Assembly (NCBI GenBank): GCA_017509685.1
Contig: JAFWPA010000009.1
Location: forward strand, 140,351 to 204,350
DNA: 64,000 bases
Direction of reading: 5' to 3'
Origin: Bacteroidales bacterium
GTDB lineage: Bacteria; Bacteroidota; Bacteroidia; Bacteroidales; UBA932
Positions 34,643 through 43,355 of the stretch are shown here, one piece after another; position 1 is the first letter of the stretch; each line of letters begins with the position of its first letter. Made by a program: the position numbers and the translations under genes. The notes below the pieces were generated by a model. The model searched no databases. It was not told the DNA's origin and saw only the letters and a list, made by a program, of their open reading frames with translations.

Positions 34643-35219
34643 GGTACAAAGATAGCAAAATTTCCTCTTCCCTTCCTTCCGGAATCACCGGGGACAGGAA
34701 GGAAAGCATCTGCAGGGTCTTGGCTTCTTTTTCCGGAATGCCCCGGGAGCGCATATAGAAGAGTTCGTCTTCGTTGAGCTGGCCCACAGTGGCGCCGTGG
34801 GAGCATTTTACATCATCGGCATAAATCTCCAGCTGGGGCTTGGTGTCCACTTTGGCCTCCGGCGTGAGCACAATATTGTGGTTTTCCTGATAGGCCTCGG
34901 TTTGCTGGGCGTCCGGCGCCACCACGATGGTGCCACCAAAAGACACCTGGGCGCTGCCGCCGGCAATGCCGTTGAACAGTTGCGTGCTCTTGCAGCCGTG
35001 GGCCTTGTGGTGCATTACAATGCGGAAATTCACCCTTTCGTTCCCGTTGCAAAGGTACATGCCCTTCAAATGGGCTTCGGCCCCGGGACCACAGAGGTCA
35101 ATAGAAACGTCTATGTCCTTGCTCTCCCCCGGCAGCACCACGAACTGCAGGTTCAGGATTTCCCCGGCCTGCACCTGATACTGCCCTTTCGGGGGTGCGA
35201 TGTACTTTCCGTGACCCAT
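34629..35219 (-). CDS. sufD: Short SufD-like Fe-S cluster assembly protein
   Basis: 196 residues, less than half of a usual SufD (about 430). It keeps the SufB/SufD beta-helix core and C-terminal helix block: KCSHGATVGQLNEDELFYMRSRGI-like sequence, with the conserved HG and ALHH-type positions. In the SufBC2D scaffold, SufD pairs with SufB and takes part in iron acquisition. It starts 1 base after the sufC stop. The N-terminal helical domain is missing with no remnant upstream, because sufC fills that space. Identity as SufD rather than a second SufB rests on position and length-independent similarity. Confidence 0.8.
   Translation of the reverse strand: MGHGKYIAPPKGQYQVQAGEILNLQFVVLPGESKDIDVSIDLCGPGAEAHLKGMYLCNGNERVNFRIVMHHKAHGCKSTQLFNGIAGGSAQVSFGGTIVVAPDAQQTEAYQENHNIVLTPEAKVDTKPQLEIYADDVKCSHGATVGQLNEDELFYMRSRGIPEKEAKTLQMLSFLSPVIPEGREEEILLSLYHVLE
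34647..34654 (-). promoter_or_regulatory. -7 element of the DUF6377-type gene, 4 bases before ATG
   Basis: TATCTTTG on the minus strand, inside the 3' end of sufD. It gives the regulator its own promoter with an almost absent leader; the alternative ATG at 34624 would give a 20-base leader. Confidence 0.5.
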
Positions 35220-35220
35220 A

Positions 35221-35958
35221 TCAGAACTGGTCAAATCCCTTGGATTCAATGGCTTCGATGAGCTCCTCGCCACCGGTTTTCACTATGCAGCCGGCTTTGA
35301 GCACGTGCACGAAGTCCGGCTGTACATACTCCAGGAGCTTGTGGTAGTGGGTAACGATGATGGCGCTCTTTTCCGGGCTGCGGAGGGTGTTTACGCCATC
35401 GGCCACAATCTTGAGGGCGTCCACATCAAGGCCGCTGTCGGTCTCGTCCAGGATGGAGAGGGCGGGGTCCAGAAGGGCCATCTGGAAAATTTCGTTGCGC
35501 TTTTTCTCGCCGCCGGAGAAGCCCACGTTCACTTCGCGTTTGGCAAATTCCGGTTTCATCTGCACAAAGGCCATCTTTTCCTTCATCAGTTTGAGAAAGT
35601 CGCCGGTTTTCATTTCCGGGAGGCCGCTAGCTTTGCGTTTGGCGTTCACCGCCGCCTTCATAAAGGCCGTAATGGTAACGCCGGGAATCTCGATGGGATA
35701 CTGGAAACTGAGGAAAAGCCCGGCCCAGGCACGCTCCTCGGGAGCCATGGCCAGAAGGTCCTTCCCCTGGAACAGCACCGTTCCTTCCGTCACTTCATAA
35801 CCGGGTTTGCCCGTAAGGACGGCCGCCAGCGTGCTCTTGCCGGCTCCGTTGGGGCCCATGATGGCGTGCACCTCCCCGGGGCCGATGGTCAAATCAATCC
35901 CGTTGAGAATTTCCTTGTCTTCTACCCGCGCGTGCAGATTCTTTATTTCTAACAACAT
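35221..35958 (-). CDS. sufC: SufC, ATPase of the SUF iron-sulfur cluster assembly system
   Basis: 245-residue ABC ATPase. Walker A GPNGAGKST (about 37-45), signature GFSGGEKKRNEI, Walker B LSILDETDSGLD and the switch His in VTHYH are all in place. SufC forms the SufBC2D scaffold that builds Fe-S clusters in the cytoplasm. The gene order sufC-sufD is kept, with 1 base between them, but sufB is about 2 kb upstream, separated by a serpin gene and pnuC. Its -7 element at 35985-35978 gives a leader of about 15-20 bases. Confidence 0.96.
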   Translation of the reverse strand: MLLEIKNLHARVEDKEILNGIDLTIGPGEVHAIMGPNGAGKSTLAAVLTGKPGYEVTEGTVLFQGKDLLAMAPEERAWAGLFLSFQYPIEIPGVTITAFMKAAVNAKRKASGLPEMKTGDFLKLMKEKMAFVQMKPEFAKREVNVGFSGGEKKRNEIFQMALLDPALSILDETDSGLDVDALKIVADGVNTLRSPEKSAIIVTHYHKLLEYVQPDFVHVLKAGCIVKTGGEELIEAIESKGFDQF

Positions 35959-35977
35959 GTGTTTCCGTTTTAGTTTT

Positions 35978-36005
35978 CAAAGATACGAAAAAATGGCTAC
36001 ATTTG
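35978..36005. promoter_or_regulatory. Divergent promoter pair sufC (-) / serpin (+)
   Basis: TATCTTTG on the minus strand (35985-35978) drives sufC. TACATTTG on the plus strand (35998-36005) ends 5 bases before the serpin ATG. The two -7 elements are 12 bases apart and arranged nearly symmetrically, so polymerase binding to one is expected to exclude the other. Confidence 0.5.
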
Positions 36006-36010
36006 TGCTT

Positions 36011-37306
36011 ATGAAAAAGATTGTTCTTGCAGCCGCCGCGGCGGTATTGGTATGGAGTTGCGACATGATCCTGGTCAAGGATCCCGTTGTGACGGATCCC
36101 ATCGATGTGTTCTTTCCCGACCCCACCGAGCAAATCACCAAGGTAGATTTGAGTGAGACGGAAAAGGGCTACGTGGATGCCGGCAACGGCATGGCTTTCC
36201 GCCTGCTGAACCAGATGTACTCCGGGGAAAACGTGGTTCTTTCGCCGCTTAGCCTGCAGCTTGCGCTGGCCATGACCGCCAACGGAGCCGATGGCAAAAC
36301 CCTGCAGGAAATCATCGGCTTCCTGGGATACGGGGCCGATGGGATAGACGCCCTCAACGCCTACAGCAAAAAACTGCTGGACCAGCTGCCGGCGGTGGAT
36401 TTGGACGTCAAGCTCAAACTCACCGACGCCCTGCTGGTGAACGACCAGTTCCCGCTTCTTCCGGCGTTCCAACAAAAGGTGCAGCAGAACTACTATGCCG
36501 CCGTGGACAACATGGATTTCTCGGACCCCGCCATGGTGGCCGCCCGCATCAACGAGTGGGCCTCCCGCAATACCGACGGGTTTATTGACAAAGTACTGGA
36601 GCCCGGAGATATATCGGACGATGTCGTCGCCGCCATCATGAACGCCCTGTACTTCAAAGCCAAGTGGGCCGGCACCGAATATGACCCCATGTTCCTGGAG
36701 GACAGCACCGTGCAGGATAACTTCACCCTGGCCGACGGAAGCAAGAAACAGGTTTCCTTCATGCGCAACACCCGGTATCACCGCTATGCCGAGATGGACG
36801 GGTACAAGGTTTTGGCCCTTCCCTATGCCGGCAGCAAATACTACATGTACATCCTCCTGCCAGACGACAACAACCTGGACGCCCTTGTCAAAAAGCTTCC
36901 GAATATCTCCTGGAAAACCATCCTGAGTTCCTTTAAGAACGATGCGGAAGTTTACGTAAAACTGCCCAAGTTCGACATTGAGAACAAGTTCGAACTGAAC
37001 GACGCCCTCAAAGCCCTGGGCATGCAGAGGCCTTTCGTGCCCGGCACGGCCGAATTCAACAGCATGTTCGAAAAGTCCGGCTACTATTTCTGGATTGGAA
37101 GCGTCATCCAGAAAGCCCGCATTTCCGTGGCCGAATGGGGCACCGAAGCCGCTGCGGTAACGGTTGTCATGATGTGTGGAGAAAGCGCCGGCCCCGGTGA
37201 AGAGCCCAAGCGCGTGTATTTCTACGCCGACCACCCCTTCCTCTTCGTCATCGGAGAGGCCACTTCCGGAACCATTCTCTTTGAGGGAGCCTATACCGGG
37301 AAATAG
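36011..37306 (+). CDS. Serpin-family protease inhibitor, lipoprotein
   Basis: 431 residues, lipobox Cys17 (VLVWSC). Serpin fold with NVVLSPLSLQLALAM at the helix-B position, NALYFKAKW, and the C-terminal family signature (FYADHPFLFVI). The hinge WGTEAAAVT has the small residues at P15-P9 needed for strand insertion, so it should be a true inhibitor. Counting from the hinge Gly as P15, the scissile bond falls in MMCGES with P1 Glu and P1' Ser. The start follows a TACATTTG box after 5 bases. It is the only plus-strand gene inside the suf region. Confidence 0.93.
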   Translation: MKKIVLAAAAAVLVWSCDMILVKDPVVTDPIDVFFPDPTEQITKVDLSETEKGYVDAGNGMAFRLLNQMYSGENVVLSPLSLQLALAMTANGADGKTLQEIIGFLGYGADGIDALNAYSKKLLDQLPAVDLDVKLKLTDALLVNDQFPLLPAFQQKVQQNYYAAVDNMDFSDPAMVAARINEWASRNTDGFIDKVLEPGDISDDVVAAIMNALYFKAKWAGTEYDPMFLEDSTVQDNFTLADGSKKQVSFMRNTRYHRYAEMDGYKVLALPYAGSKYYMYILLPDDNNLDALVKKLPNISWKTILSSFKNDAEVYVKLPKFDIENKFELNDALKALGMQRPFVPGTAEFNSMFEKSGYYFWIGSVIQKARISVAEWGTEAAAVTVVMMCGESAGPGEEPKRVYFYADHPFLFVIGEATSGTILFEGAYTGK

Positions 37307-37308
37307 CG

Positions 37309-37893
37309 TTACGCCTTATTGCGGTACAGCTTGAGCCAGGTGGCCAGCGACCACAGGCCGTTGATCAGGTACAGTCCGCACACGATGGGCATGAACACAT
37401 TGCCCACGCTGATGTGCAGGATAATCTGGGTAATATTCACCAGCAGCCACACAATCCAGCATTCCCACTTCTTGAGGGAACTGAGCAGCTGTGCCAGTAG
37501 GATGAGAGCGGTGACAAGGCAGTCCAGGTAAGGGTGAGGATCGGCCGGGAAGAGCTTGTCCAGCGTAAGGCCCCAAAGACCGGCGACAAGCGTAGTTCCC
37601 GCCACGCAGATAACGGCAGCCGAAGGGCTCAGGGAGCTCACTTTGAGGGCCGATGCATCCTGCGAACTCTGTTCGTCCTCCTTGGGATGTGTCCAGCGGT
37701 AATGGCCCAGGATGTTGATGGCCAGGGAAACCGGCTGCAGCAGCAGGCTGGCATAGAGGCTCTTGTCCCAGAACAGGAAAAACAGCGAGGCGGTGTACAG
37801 GTAGCCCACCCAAAAGTTGTATTTGGAGTTGCGGCCCGCCAGGAACACACACGTAAGGCCCAGCACGCTGGATATGAGGTCTAACCAGTTCAT
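37309..37893 (-). CDS. pnuC: PnuC-family nicotinamide riboside/mononucleotide transporter
   Basis: 194-residue inner-membrane protein with about seven hydrophobic segments. [20 protein letters not shown] and [18 protein letters not shown] match the PnuC signature, where Trp and Asn line the substrate path. PnuC imports NAD precursors by facilitated diffusion, with phosphorylation trapping inside. The ATG overlaps the sufB stop (ATGA), so it is translated from the sufB message. It converges on the serpin gene with 2 bases between the stops. Exact substrate (nicotinamide riboside or thiamine-type vitamins) is not decided by sequence alone. Confidence 0.88.
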   Translation of the reverse strand: MNWLDLISSVLGLTCVFLAGRNSKYNFWVGYLYTASLFFLFWDKSLYASLLLQPVSLAINILGHYRWTHPKEDEQSSQDASALKVSSLSPSAAVICVAGTTLVAGLWGLTLDKLFPADPHPYLDCLVTALILLAQLLSSLKKWECWIVWLLVNITQIILHISVGNVFMPIVCGLYLINGLWSLATWLKLYRNKA

Positions 37894-39332
37894 CCTACCG
37901 ATCCTTCAAGTGACACTTGCAGCAGTTTCTGCGCCTCAACGGCAAATTCCATCGGCAAACGGGAAAGCACCTCACGCGCATAACCGTTCACGATGAGGCC
38001 CACAGCCTCTTCGGGGCCGATTCCCCGCTGGTTGCAGTAGAACAGCTGGTCCTCCGATATCTTGGAGGTGGTAGCCTCGTGCTCCACGGTGGCCGTGGGA
38101 TTCTGGCTCTGGATGACCGGGAAGGTGTGTGCCCCGCAGCGGGAGCCGATGAGGAGGCTGTCGCACTGGGAATAGTTGCGCGCGTTCTGCGCGTTCTTTC
38201 CCATCCGCACCAGGCCGCGGTAGCTGTTCTGGCTTACGCCGGCCGATATACCCTTGGACACAATCCGGCTCTTGGTGCCGCGTCCCAAGTGGATCATCTT
38301 GGTGCCGGTATCGGCCTGCTGATGATTGTTGGTGACGGCCACGGAGTAGAATTCCGAGGCCGAAAAATTGCCTTTCAAGATGGTGGAAGGGTATTTCCAG
38401 GTGATGGCGCTGCCGGTTTCCACCTGCGTCCAGCTCAGATGGCTGCCGTCTCCCTTGCAGATACCGCGCTTGGTCACCAGGTTCAGGATGCCGCCCTTGC
38501 CGTCGGCGTCTCCGGGGTACCAGTTCTGGACGGTGGAGTATTTGACATCGGCATCCTTCTCCACCACAATCTCCACCACGGCGGCGTGCAGCTGCTGCTC
38601 GTCGCGCATGGGGGCGGTGCAGCCTTCCATATAGCTCACGTAGGAGCCTTCATCGGCCACGATGAGCGTGCGCTCGAACTGGCCCGTGCCCTTGGCGTTG
38701 ATGCGGAAGTAACTGGAAAGCTCCATGGGGCAGCGGACGCCCTTGGGGATGTAGCAGAAGGAGCCGTCGGAGAAGACGGCGCTGTTCAGGGCCGCAAAGA
38801 AGTTGTCGGAAGCGGGCACAACGGAGGCCAGATACTTGCGCACCAGGTCCGGATGCTCCTTAACGGCCTCCGAAAAGCTGCAGAAGATGATGCCCTTTTC
38901 CTTGAGCGTTTTCTGGAAGGTTGTGGTGACCGAAACGGAGTCAAAGACGGCGTCCACAGCCACTACGCCGGCCAGCACGTCCCGCTCCTTGAGGGGAATG
39001 CCCAGCTTGTCGAAGGTCTCGGCCAGCTTGGGATCTATCTCCTTGGGCCTGTCCTTGTCCTTCTTAGGCGCGGCAAAGTAGATAATGTCCTGAAAATCAA
39101 TCTCCGGCATATCCAGATGCGCCCAGTCCGGCTGCGGCATCTTCTGCCACTTGCGGAAGGCGTCCAGGCGGAACTCCAGCAGCCACTCCGGCTCTTCCTT
39201 CCGGGCCGATATCAGACGCACGATTTCCTCGTTCAACCCCTTGGGAATGAACTCCTGCTCTACGTCTGTGACGAACCCTTCCTTGTACTCGCCGGAAGTG
39301 AACTCCTGTATGATCTTCTTATCCTGGGACAT
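37890..39332 (-). CDS. sufB: SufB, scaffold subunit of SUF Fe-S cluster assembly
   Basis: 480-residue protein with the SufB beta-helix. [44 protein letters not shown] and [25 protein letters not shown] are typical blocks, including the conserved E-H-E near the Fe-S assembly site and the C-terminal [16 protein letters not shown]. The ATG at 39332 is 7 bases after a TATCTTTG element; the frame opens slightly earlier only through a TTG that overlaps that promoter. It is the first gene of a sufB-pnuC unit. Confidence 0.95.
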   Translation of the reverse strand: MSQDKKIIQEFTSGEYKEGFVTDVEQEFIPKGLNEEIVRLISARKEEPEWLLEFRLDAFRKWQKMPQPDWAHLDMPEIDFQDIIYFAAPKKDKDRPKEIDPKLAETFDKLGIPLKERDVLAGVVAVDAVFDSVSVTTTFQKTLKEKGIIFCSFSEAVKEHPDLVRKYLASVVPASDNFFAALNSAVFSDGSFCYIPKGVRCPMELSSYFRINAKGTGQFERTLIVADEGSYVSYMEGCTAPMRDEQQLHAAVVEIVVEKDADVKYSTVQNWYPGDADGKGGILNLVTKRGICKGDGSHLSWTQVETGSAITWKYPSTILKGNFSASEFYSVAVTNNHQQADTGTKMIHLGRGTKSRIVSKGISAGVSQNSYRGLVRMGKNAQNARNYSQCDSLLIGSRCGAHTFPVIQSQNPTATVEHEATTSKISEDQLFYCNQRGIGPEEAVGLIVNGYAREVLSRLPMEFAVEAQKLLQVSLEGSVG

Positions 39333-39339
39333 AGGATTG

Positions 39340-39347
39340 CAAAGATA
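39340..39347 (-). promoter_or_regulatory. -7 element of sufB, 7 bases before ATG
   Basis: TATCTTTG on the minus strand. It decides the sufB start, since the upstream TTG of the same frame lies inside the promoter element. Confidence 0.6.
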
Positions 39348-39358
39348 CAAAAAATAGG

Positions 39359-40618
39359 TTAAATTGTCCTTGCCGTCATAGCGTCCTTGATAATCTGGGC
39401 GAAATTGGGCAGCCAGGCAATATCGTAATTCGAGGCCAGAATGCCCATCACATTTATGGCAAAATCCGCAGCGGAAGCAATATGGCGCGGAACCTGGTCC
39501 GGAACCAGAACGGAAACGCCTTTGGAGTAAAACAACTCCACGTGTGGCATTTCCTGTTCGCCTGTCAGGAAATGATACAAGTCCAGGGTATTGGCGCTGG
39601 AGACAACATCATCCTGGGGCAAACAGTTCAAAAAGATTCTTTCCTCTTTCCGGGGGACCCAGCCGGTACAGAGGTTATCCTTCACGACCGCTTCACTGAA
39701 CCGCCTGAACATTTCCGATTCGGCGTTCAGGATATCCGGATTCAACAGATTCTCCAAACGCTGGGCGGAATATTTTTCATTAACCTGGAAAATACTGTAA
39801 TTCTTGCTCAGGATATACTCTTTTATGTCCGGCATGGCGGATTCCCGGAAGAGCTCTTCCTGCCTGTATCCCAAGCCGTAATATTCATTGAACGCGAGAA
39901 GGGCCTGGATGACGGTAGCGGGAAGCCTGGTCTCTCCCGTCCGGAACAGGGAGATAAAGGTTTCCGGCATGTTATAAGGACCGCTGCCGGCAAAAGTGTG
40001 GGCGAAATGGAGGTCCGGGTACTTTTCGGCCGCCGCCTTCAATACGGCAATGGCCGTCTGCCCGCCCTGGGAATAGCCCATGTTGAAGATGCGGTTGTTC
40101 TTCCCGGGTTCAAAGGGAATGTCCAGTCCCGGAAGCAGCTCCTGTGCAGCCAGAAGCGCATCAACGGCGGCCTGCGCGTTCACCTCACCCATACAATAGG
40201 CCTGGCTCTTGTCCACCGTTACGCCAAACCCATATAAGTCTGGCGACACGCACACCAAACCGCTCCCAACCAGGATTTTCTGGATGAGCAGAAAGCCGCC
40301 GGAGGGGCAGTCGGCCGTACCGGCTGCCGATGGCCTGTTCACCAGCATGATGCCCTTTGCCGGCTTCTGGTCTTTGATCTCATCGCCGTAAGTGATGGTG
40401 CCGGAAAGCGTGATCGGATTACCGTAAGGGTCCGATGACGGGTACTCCATGACGCAGACGGTCATACCATACGGTTCATCATGCGTAGTGGAGACAATCC
40501 TGGCGGGAGGTAACGGTTCCACCTCGGGCTCCACGGGCTCCGGCGCAACATCCCTCTTCGAGCAGGAGAACACCGCCAGCGCGGCCATTCCTGCCATCAA
40601 TATGTATTTGGTTTTCAT
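39359..40618 (-). CDS. Secreted alpha/beta-hydrolase lipoprotein
   Basis: 419 residues (two more if the ATG at 40624 is used). Lipobox Cys near 19 (AVFSC), then a Pro/Glu-rich spacer. The alpha/beta-hydrolase fold has the nucleophile elbow GYSQGG (about 185-190), preceded by SPDLYGFG. The overall layout resembles secretory lipase or peptidase-like hydrolases of Bacteroidota; the natural ester or peptide substrate is unknown. It shares a perfectly palindromic divergent promoter with the PCMD-like gene, hinting at joint regulation. Confidence 0.75.
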   Translation of the reverse strand: MKTKYILMAGMAALAVFSCSKRDVAPEPVEPEVEPLPPARIVSTTHDEPYGMTVCVMEYPSSDPYGNPITLSGTITYGDEIKDQKPAKGIMLVNRPSAAGTADCPSGGFLLIQKILVGSGLVCVSPDLYGFGVTVDKSQAYCMGEVNAQAAVDALLAAQELLPGLDIPFEPGKNNRIFNMGYSQGGQTAIAVLKAAAEKYPDLHFAHTFAGSGPYNMPETFISLFRTGETRLPATVIQALLAFNEYYGLGYRQEELFRESAMPDIKEYILSKNYSIFQVNEKYSAQRLENLLNPDILNAESEMFRRFSEAVVKDNLCTGWVPRKEERIFLNCLPQDDVVSSANTLDLYHFLTGEQEMPHVELFYSKGVSVLVPDQVPRHIASAADFAINVMGILASNYDIAWLPNFAQIIKDAMTARTI

Positions 40619-40640
40619 AGGCATTTACAGCTTCAAAAGC

Positions 40641-40678
40641 CAAAGGTACGAAAAAACGGCCGTTTTTTCGTACCTTTG
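40641..40678. promoter_or_regulatory. 38-bp perfect palindrome holding two divergent -7 elements
   Basis: Bases 40641-40678 are an exact inverted repeat centred between 40659 and 40660. Each outer arm is a TACCTTTG box: minus strand 40648-40641 for the hydrolase gene, plus strand 40671-40678 for the PCMD-like gene, whose ATG follows 6 bases later. The core is C-G-G-C-C-G flanked by six A and six T. Confidence 0.8.
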
Positions 40679-40684
40679 CGTGTG

Positions 40685-41434
40685 ATGAAAAAAGTACTGA
40701 TTATTCTTTTGACGATTTGTGTTTGCGCGGTCGTCAACGCCCAGCAGCTGTATAATATGAGCCTGGACGTCTGGTCACAGCAGGGACGTACCTGGAATCC
40801 GTATCCCAAGGATGCCGGTAAAGAGCAACGCGTATGGGACAGCGCCAACGGTGCCATGAAGGTTTTGGGAGTCAATACCACTACGCCGGAATATGAGCAC
40901 GTGGCCGTTCCCGGCCCGGGGAAAGCGGCCGCCAAGATTGTAAGCCGAAAAATAACCTGGACCTTCGCGCCCGGTAGTCTTTATACCGGTCAGTTTATCC
41001 GCCTTGTCAACTTCTCCGGCATAGAAATGGACAGCGGAACGCCCTTTAAGGGGCGTCCCAAGAGCCTGTCAGGCTATTATCATTATATTCCCGGCGTCAT
41101 CGACAACGCCAAGGAACCTTATCTGTCCAAAAAGGGGAAAACAGACAGCGGCCAAATTGAGGTGGCCCTGTACGACTGGCCCAAGGCGCAGCGCCTTGTG
41201 ACCACGGAAGGCCACTTCGACCCGGAAGCTGACCCTCACCTGGTTGGAAGGGGCGTGCTGGTATTATCCCAGGGCACAGACGGTTACGTCCATTTCGAGA
41301 TTCCCATTGAATACAAGAAGGATGCTACCCCCACCTTTGTAGGGGTCAACATCCTTTCCAGCGCTCTGGGCGAGTATTTCACCGGCAGCAGCAAATCCAT
41401 CCTGTACATTGACGAACTCCAGTTCAACTACTGA
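40685..41434 (+). CDS. PCMD-domain-like secreted protein
   Basis: 249 residues with a signal peptide ending in VNAQ. The mature protein resembles PCMD (putative carbohydrate metabolism domain) proteins. The start QQLYNMSLDVWSQQG reads like the conserved N-terminal strand with W and N. It has a central jelly-roll-like region (WTFAPGSLYTGQFIRL, KGRPKSLSGYYHYIPG) and a C-terminal SKSILYIDELQFNY, where an Asp-Glu pair closes the domain. It is likely a surface or periplasmic carbohydrate-binding protein. Start at 40685 rather than the upstream in-frame codon, because the promoter lies in between. Confidence 0.7.
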   Translation: MKKVLIILLTICVCAVVNAQQLYNMSLDVWSQQGRTWNPYPKDAGKEQRVWDSANGAMKVLGVNTTTPEYEHVAVPGPGKAAAKIVSRKITWTFAPGSLYTGQFIRLVNFSGIEMDSGTPFKGRPKSLSGYYHYIPGVIDNAKEPYLSKKGKTDSGQIEVALYDWPKAQRLVTTEGHFDPEADPHLVGRGVLVLSQGTDGYVHFEIPIEYKKDATPTFVGVNILSSALGEYFTGSSKSILYIDELQFNY

Positions 41435-41442
41435 TCGGCCCG

Positions 41443-43167
41443 TCAATTATGTCCGCCACCTCCGCAAGTGGGATTGCCCCAGGGCAGGCAGGTGTTGATG
41501 CGGAGGAAATTGCCCCAGCCGGTGAGTTTATGGAAGGTGCACTGCTCGTAGCCCGCGCCGATGCCGTCGTTATTATAGTCATCTCGATTGTAGAGGCAGA
41601 CGCTGAGGCTGTAGTGGTCCAGGTGCTGCACGCTCCAACTGACGTCGGCGTACTGGAGGATAGCCTTGCCGAAGGCCGTGCGCAGGCTGGCGGCAATGGC
41701 TGTCAGTTCGGCGTCGCCCGTGTTGGCAGCCAGTTTATCGGCATAGTCCTGGAGGTCGAAGAATGGATAAATATAGCATTCCTCGGGGTTGTTGCCGGCG
41801 GTGTAGAAGCGGTAAACCTGCTTGGTGGCGAGGTCAATGGCCTCCTGCTGCGACGGGTAGAGGGTGACGAGGCGGTCGGCCAGTCGGCGGGTGACATCGA
41901 TAATTCCGTCCAGTTCGCTGGTGCGCAGCAGCTTAAAATCGCCATTAAAGGCCGGGACTACACCACCACCCCTGTAGGCATTCTGCCATTCGGGGGTGAT
42001 GTCGCTGAGCATATAGGCGAAAGCATCCTCCACGTTGTCCTTCTCGATGAGTCCTCTGATGAAGGCGGGCAACACGATGTAGCCGGTGGAGAGCAGGTGG
42101 GCAGAGCAAGCAATGTACTCGGCTACGTCGCGCAGTTCAGTCTGCGACTCCATGTTGCCCATCAGGCAGTTGTTCAAGAAGATGGCCTTCAGCGGGGCGC
42201 GCCCCGTAGCCTTGATGGCCTGCGAGAGTTCGTACATGTCGAGTCTCTCGCCGCCGTTCCACTCGTCGCCGATAACGCCTTTGGTGATATCGGGATTTTC
42301 AGTGTATTTGCCGGGAATATCGTTCGTGGGGTCGAAGCCGTTGCCGTGGCCCCAGATGGTAAAAATGTATTCTTCGGCGGGGCAGAAAAGGCTGCTGAAC
42401 TCGATGAACTGGTGGATGGTGTTGGGATCGTAAAGCCTGGTGGCGATGGCCTCGGTGTGCATGCCGAGACCGTTCAGTCCTTCCGTGTGCAGATTGTCAA
42501 GGTCGGTCTCGCTGTTCAGTTCGAACCACACCACATCGCCGTCGTCGGTCATCTGGCTGCTGGTGTTCTGGCCGTACTTGTAGAGGACAGCCACGCGCAC
42601 CTTGGTGGAATCCGTCAGGTAGGGTCTGACCGCCTCCCAGAAGTCTTTCTCGATGATGTTGTCCGTCCTGCCGCCGCAGTTGCCATAGACGAAGATGGTA
42701 TAGCGGGCCTGGAGGCCGGGCACCGACAGCAGCTCGCGCTTGCCCCACTCGTCAAACCGGGCGGTCTGTGTAGCATCGGCCTTGTCGAAAGTCATTCCGC
42801 CTGAGCCTTCGTAGCTTAGCGTCAGCCTGCCGCCTTCGGCCTTGTATGTCCAGTCCCAGGGACCGTCCTCCATCAGGGTGACCAGCTTACCGTCCCCGGC
42901 GGTGTAGGTAAACGGCTGGTGCTGGACGGCAACGGGCTCTTCTTCCGCCAGGAAGAAAACGTCACACACGCCCGTGCCGTCGGCATTGAACGTCCACACG
43001 TTCCATGCCTTACCGTAGTTCCAGATGGAAAAAGTCTTTCCGGAAGCGTCGGCAACCCATGTGCCGCCAAAGTCCTTAAATCCGGAAGGGGTGCCGTCCT
43101 TGTTACAAGACGTCAACACTGCGGCGCAGCAAAGGACGGTTGCAAGTGTCAGCAGAATTTGTTTCAT
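41443..43167 (-). CDS. Clostripain-family (C11) cysteine protease lipoprotein
   Basis: 574 residues, lipobox Cys21 (AVLTSC). After a beta-rich N-terminal domain (about 30-150), the C11 protease domain shows the His-Cys dyad in TIWGHGNG (H274) and LNNCLMGN (C334), with LYKYGQN and SAHLLSTGYI around them. C11 enzymes cut after Arg or Lys and often mature by self-cleavage. The C terminus ends in a Gly-rich CGGGGHN. It lies downstream of tRNA-Leu and its terminator; no clear -7 box was seen in 43168-43196. Confidence 0.87.
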   Translation of the reverse strand: MKQILLTLATVLCCAAVLTSCNKDGTPSGFKDFGGTWVADASGKTFSIWNYGKAWNVWTFNADGTGVCDVFFLAEEEPVAVQHQPFTYTAGDGKLVTLMEDGPWDWTYKAEGGRLTLSYEGSGGMTFDKADATQTARFDEWGKRELLSVPGLQARYTIFVYGNCGGRTDNIIEKDFWEAVRPYLTDSTKVRVAVLYKYGQNTSSQMTDDGDVVWFELNSETDLDNLHTEGLNGLGMHTEAIATRLYDPNTIHQFIEFSSLFCPAEEYIFTIWGHGNGFDPTNDIPGKYTENPDITKGVIGDEWNGGERLDMYELSQAIKATGRAPLKAIFLNNCLMGNMESQTELRDVAEYIACSAHLLSTGYIVLPAFIRGLIEKDNVEDAFAYMLSDITPEWQNAYRGGGVVPAFNGDFKLLRTSELDGIIDVTRRLADRLVTLYPSQQEAIDLATKQVYRFYTAGNNPEECYIYPFFDLQDYADKLAANTGDAELTAIAASLRTAFGKAILQYADVSWSVQHLDHYSLSVCLYNRDDYNNDGIGAGYEQCTFHKLTGWGNFLRINTCLPWGNPTCGGGGHN

Positions 43168-43192
43168 TATCTATTGCTGTTGTCTTATAGAT

Positions 43193-43218
43193 AAAAGCCC
43201 GGCCAGAATGGGCCGGGC
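43193..43218 (-). terminator. Terminator of tRNA-Leu
   Basis: 8-bp GC stem (43197-43204 with 43211-43218, 6-base loop) followed by four T on the minus strand. It lies 4 bases past the tRNA 3' end. Confidence 0.7.
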
Positions 43219-43221
43219 TTG

Positions 43222-43305
43222 TGCCCAGAGCGGGAATCGAACCCGCACGATATTGCTATCACAGGATTTTGAGTCCAGCGCGTCTACCAATTCCGCCATC
43301 CGGGC
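43222..43305 (-). tRNA. tRNA-Leu(CAA)
   Basis: 84 bases on the minus strand with a complete class II cloverleaf. The acceptor arm GCCCGGA pairs with TCTGGGC (one G-T). The D arm has GGCGGAATTGGTAGACGC-type sequence; the anticodon loop CTCAAAA has CAA; there is a long variable arm, and the T loop is GGTTCGATTCC. CCA is not encoded. It decodes UUG. A TATCTTTG element (43325-43318) sits 12 bases upstream, and a GC hairpin with T tract follows. Confidence 0.95.
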
Positions 43306-43317
43306 TGGTAGGGATTG

Positions 43318-43325
43318 CAAAGATA
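43318..43325 (-). promoter_or_regulatory. -7 element of tRNA-Leu
   Basis: TATCTTTG on the minus strand, 12 bases before the mature tRNA 5' end, leaving a short 5' extension for RNase P. Confidence 0.6.
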
Positions 43326-43355
43326 GGTCAAAATCCGGAAATAGCAAAATTAGTT

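Noticed and set aside
35220-35273. Extended sufD start 18 codons upstream
   Set aside because: These codons overlap the end of sufC in another frame; the ATG at 35219 lies 1 base after the sufC stop and is the normal coupled start.
43222-43305. tRNA-Leu as an integration site of a mobile element
   Set aside because: No integrase, no duplicated tRNA 3' end and no change in gene style around it.
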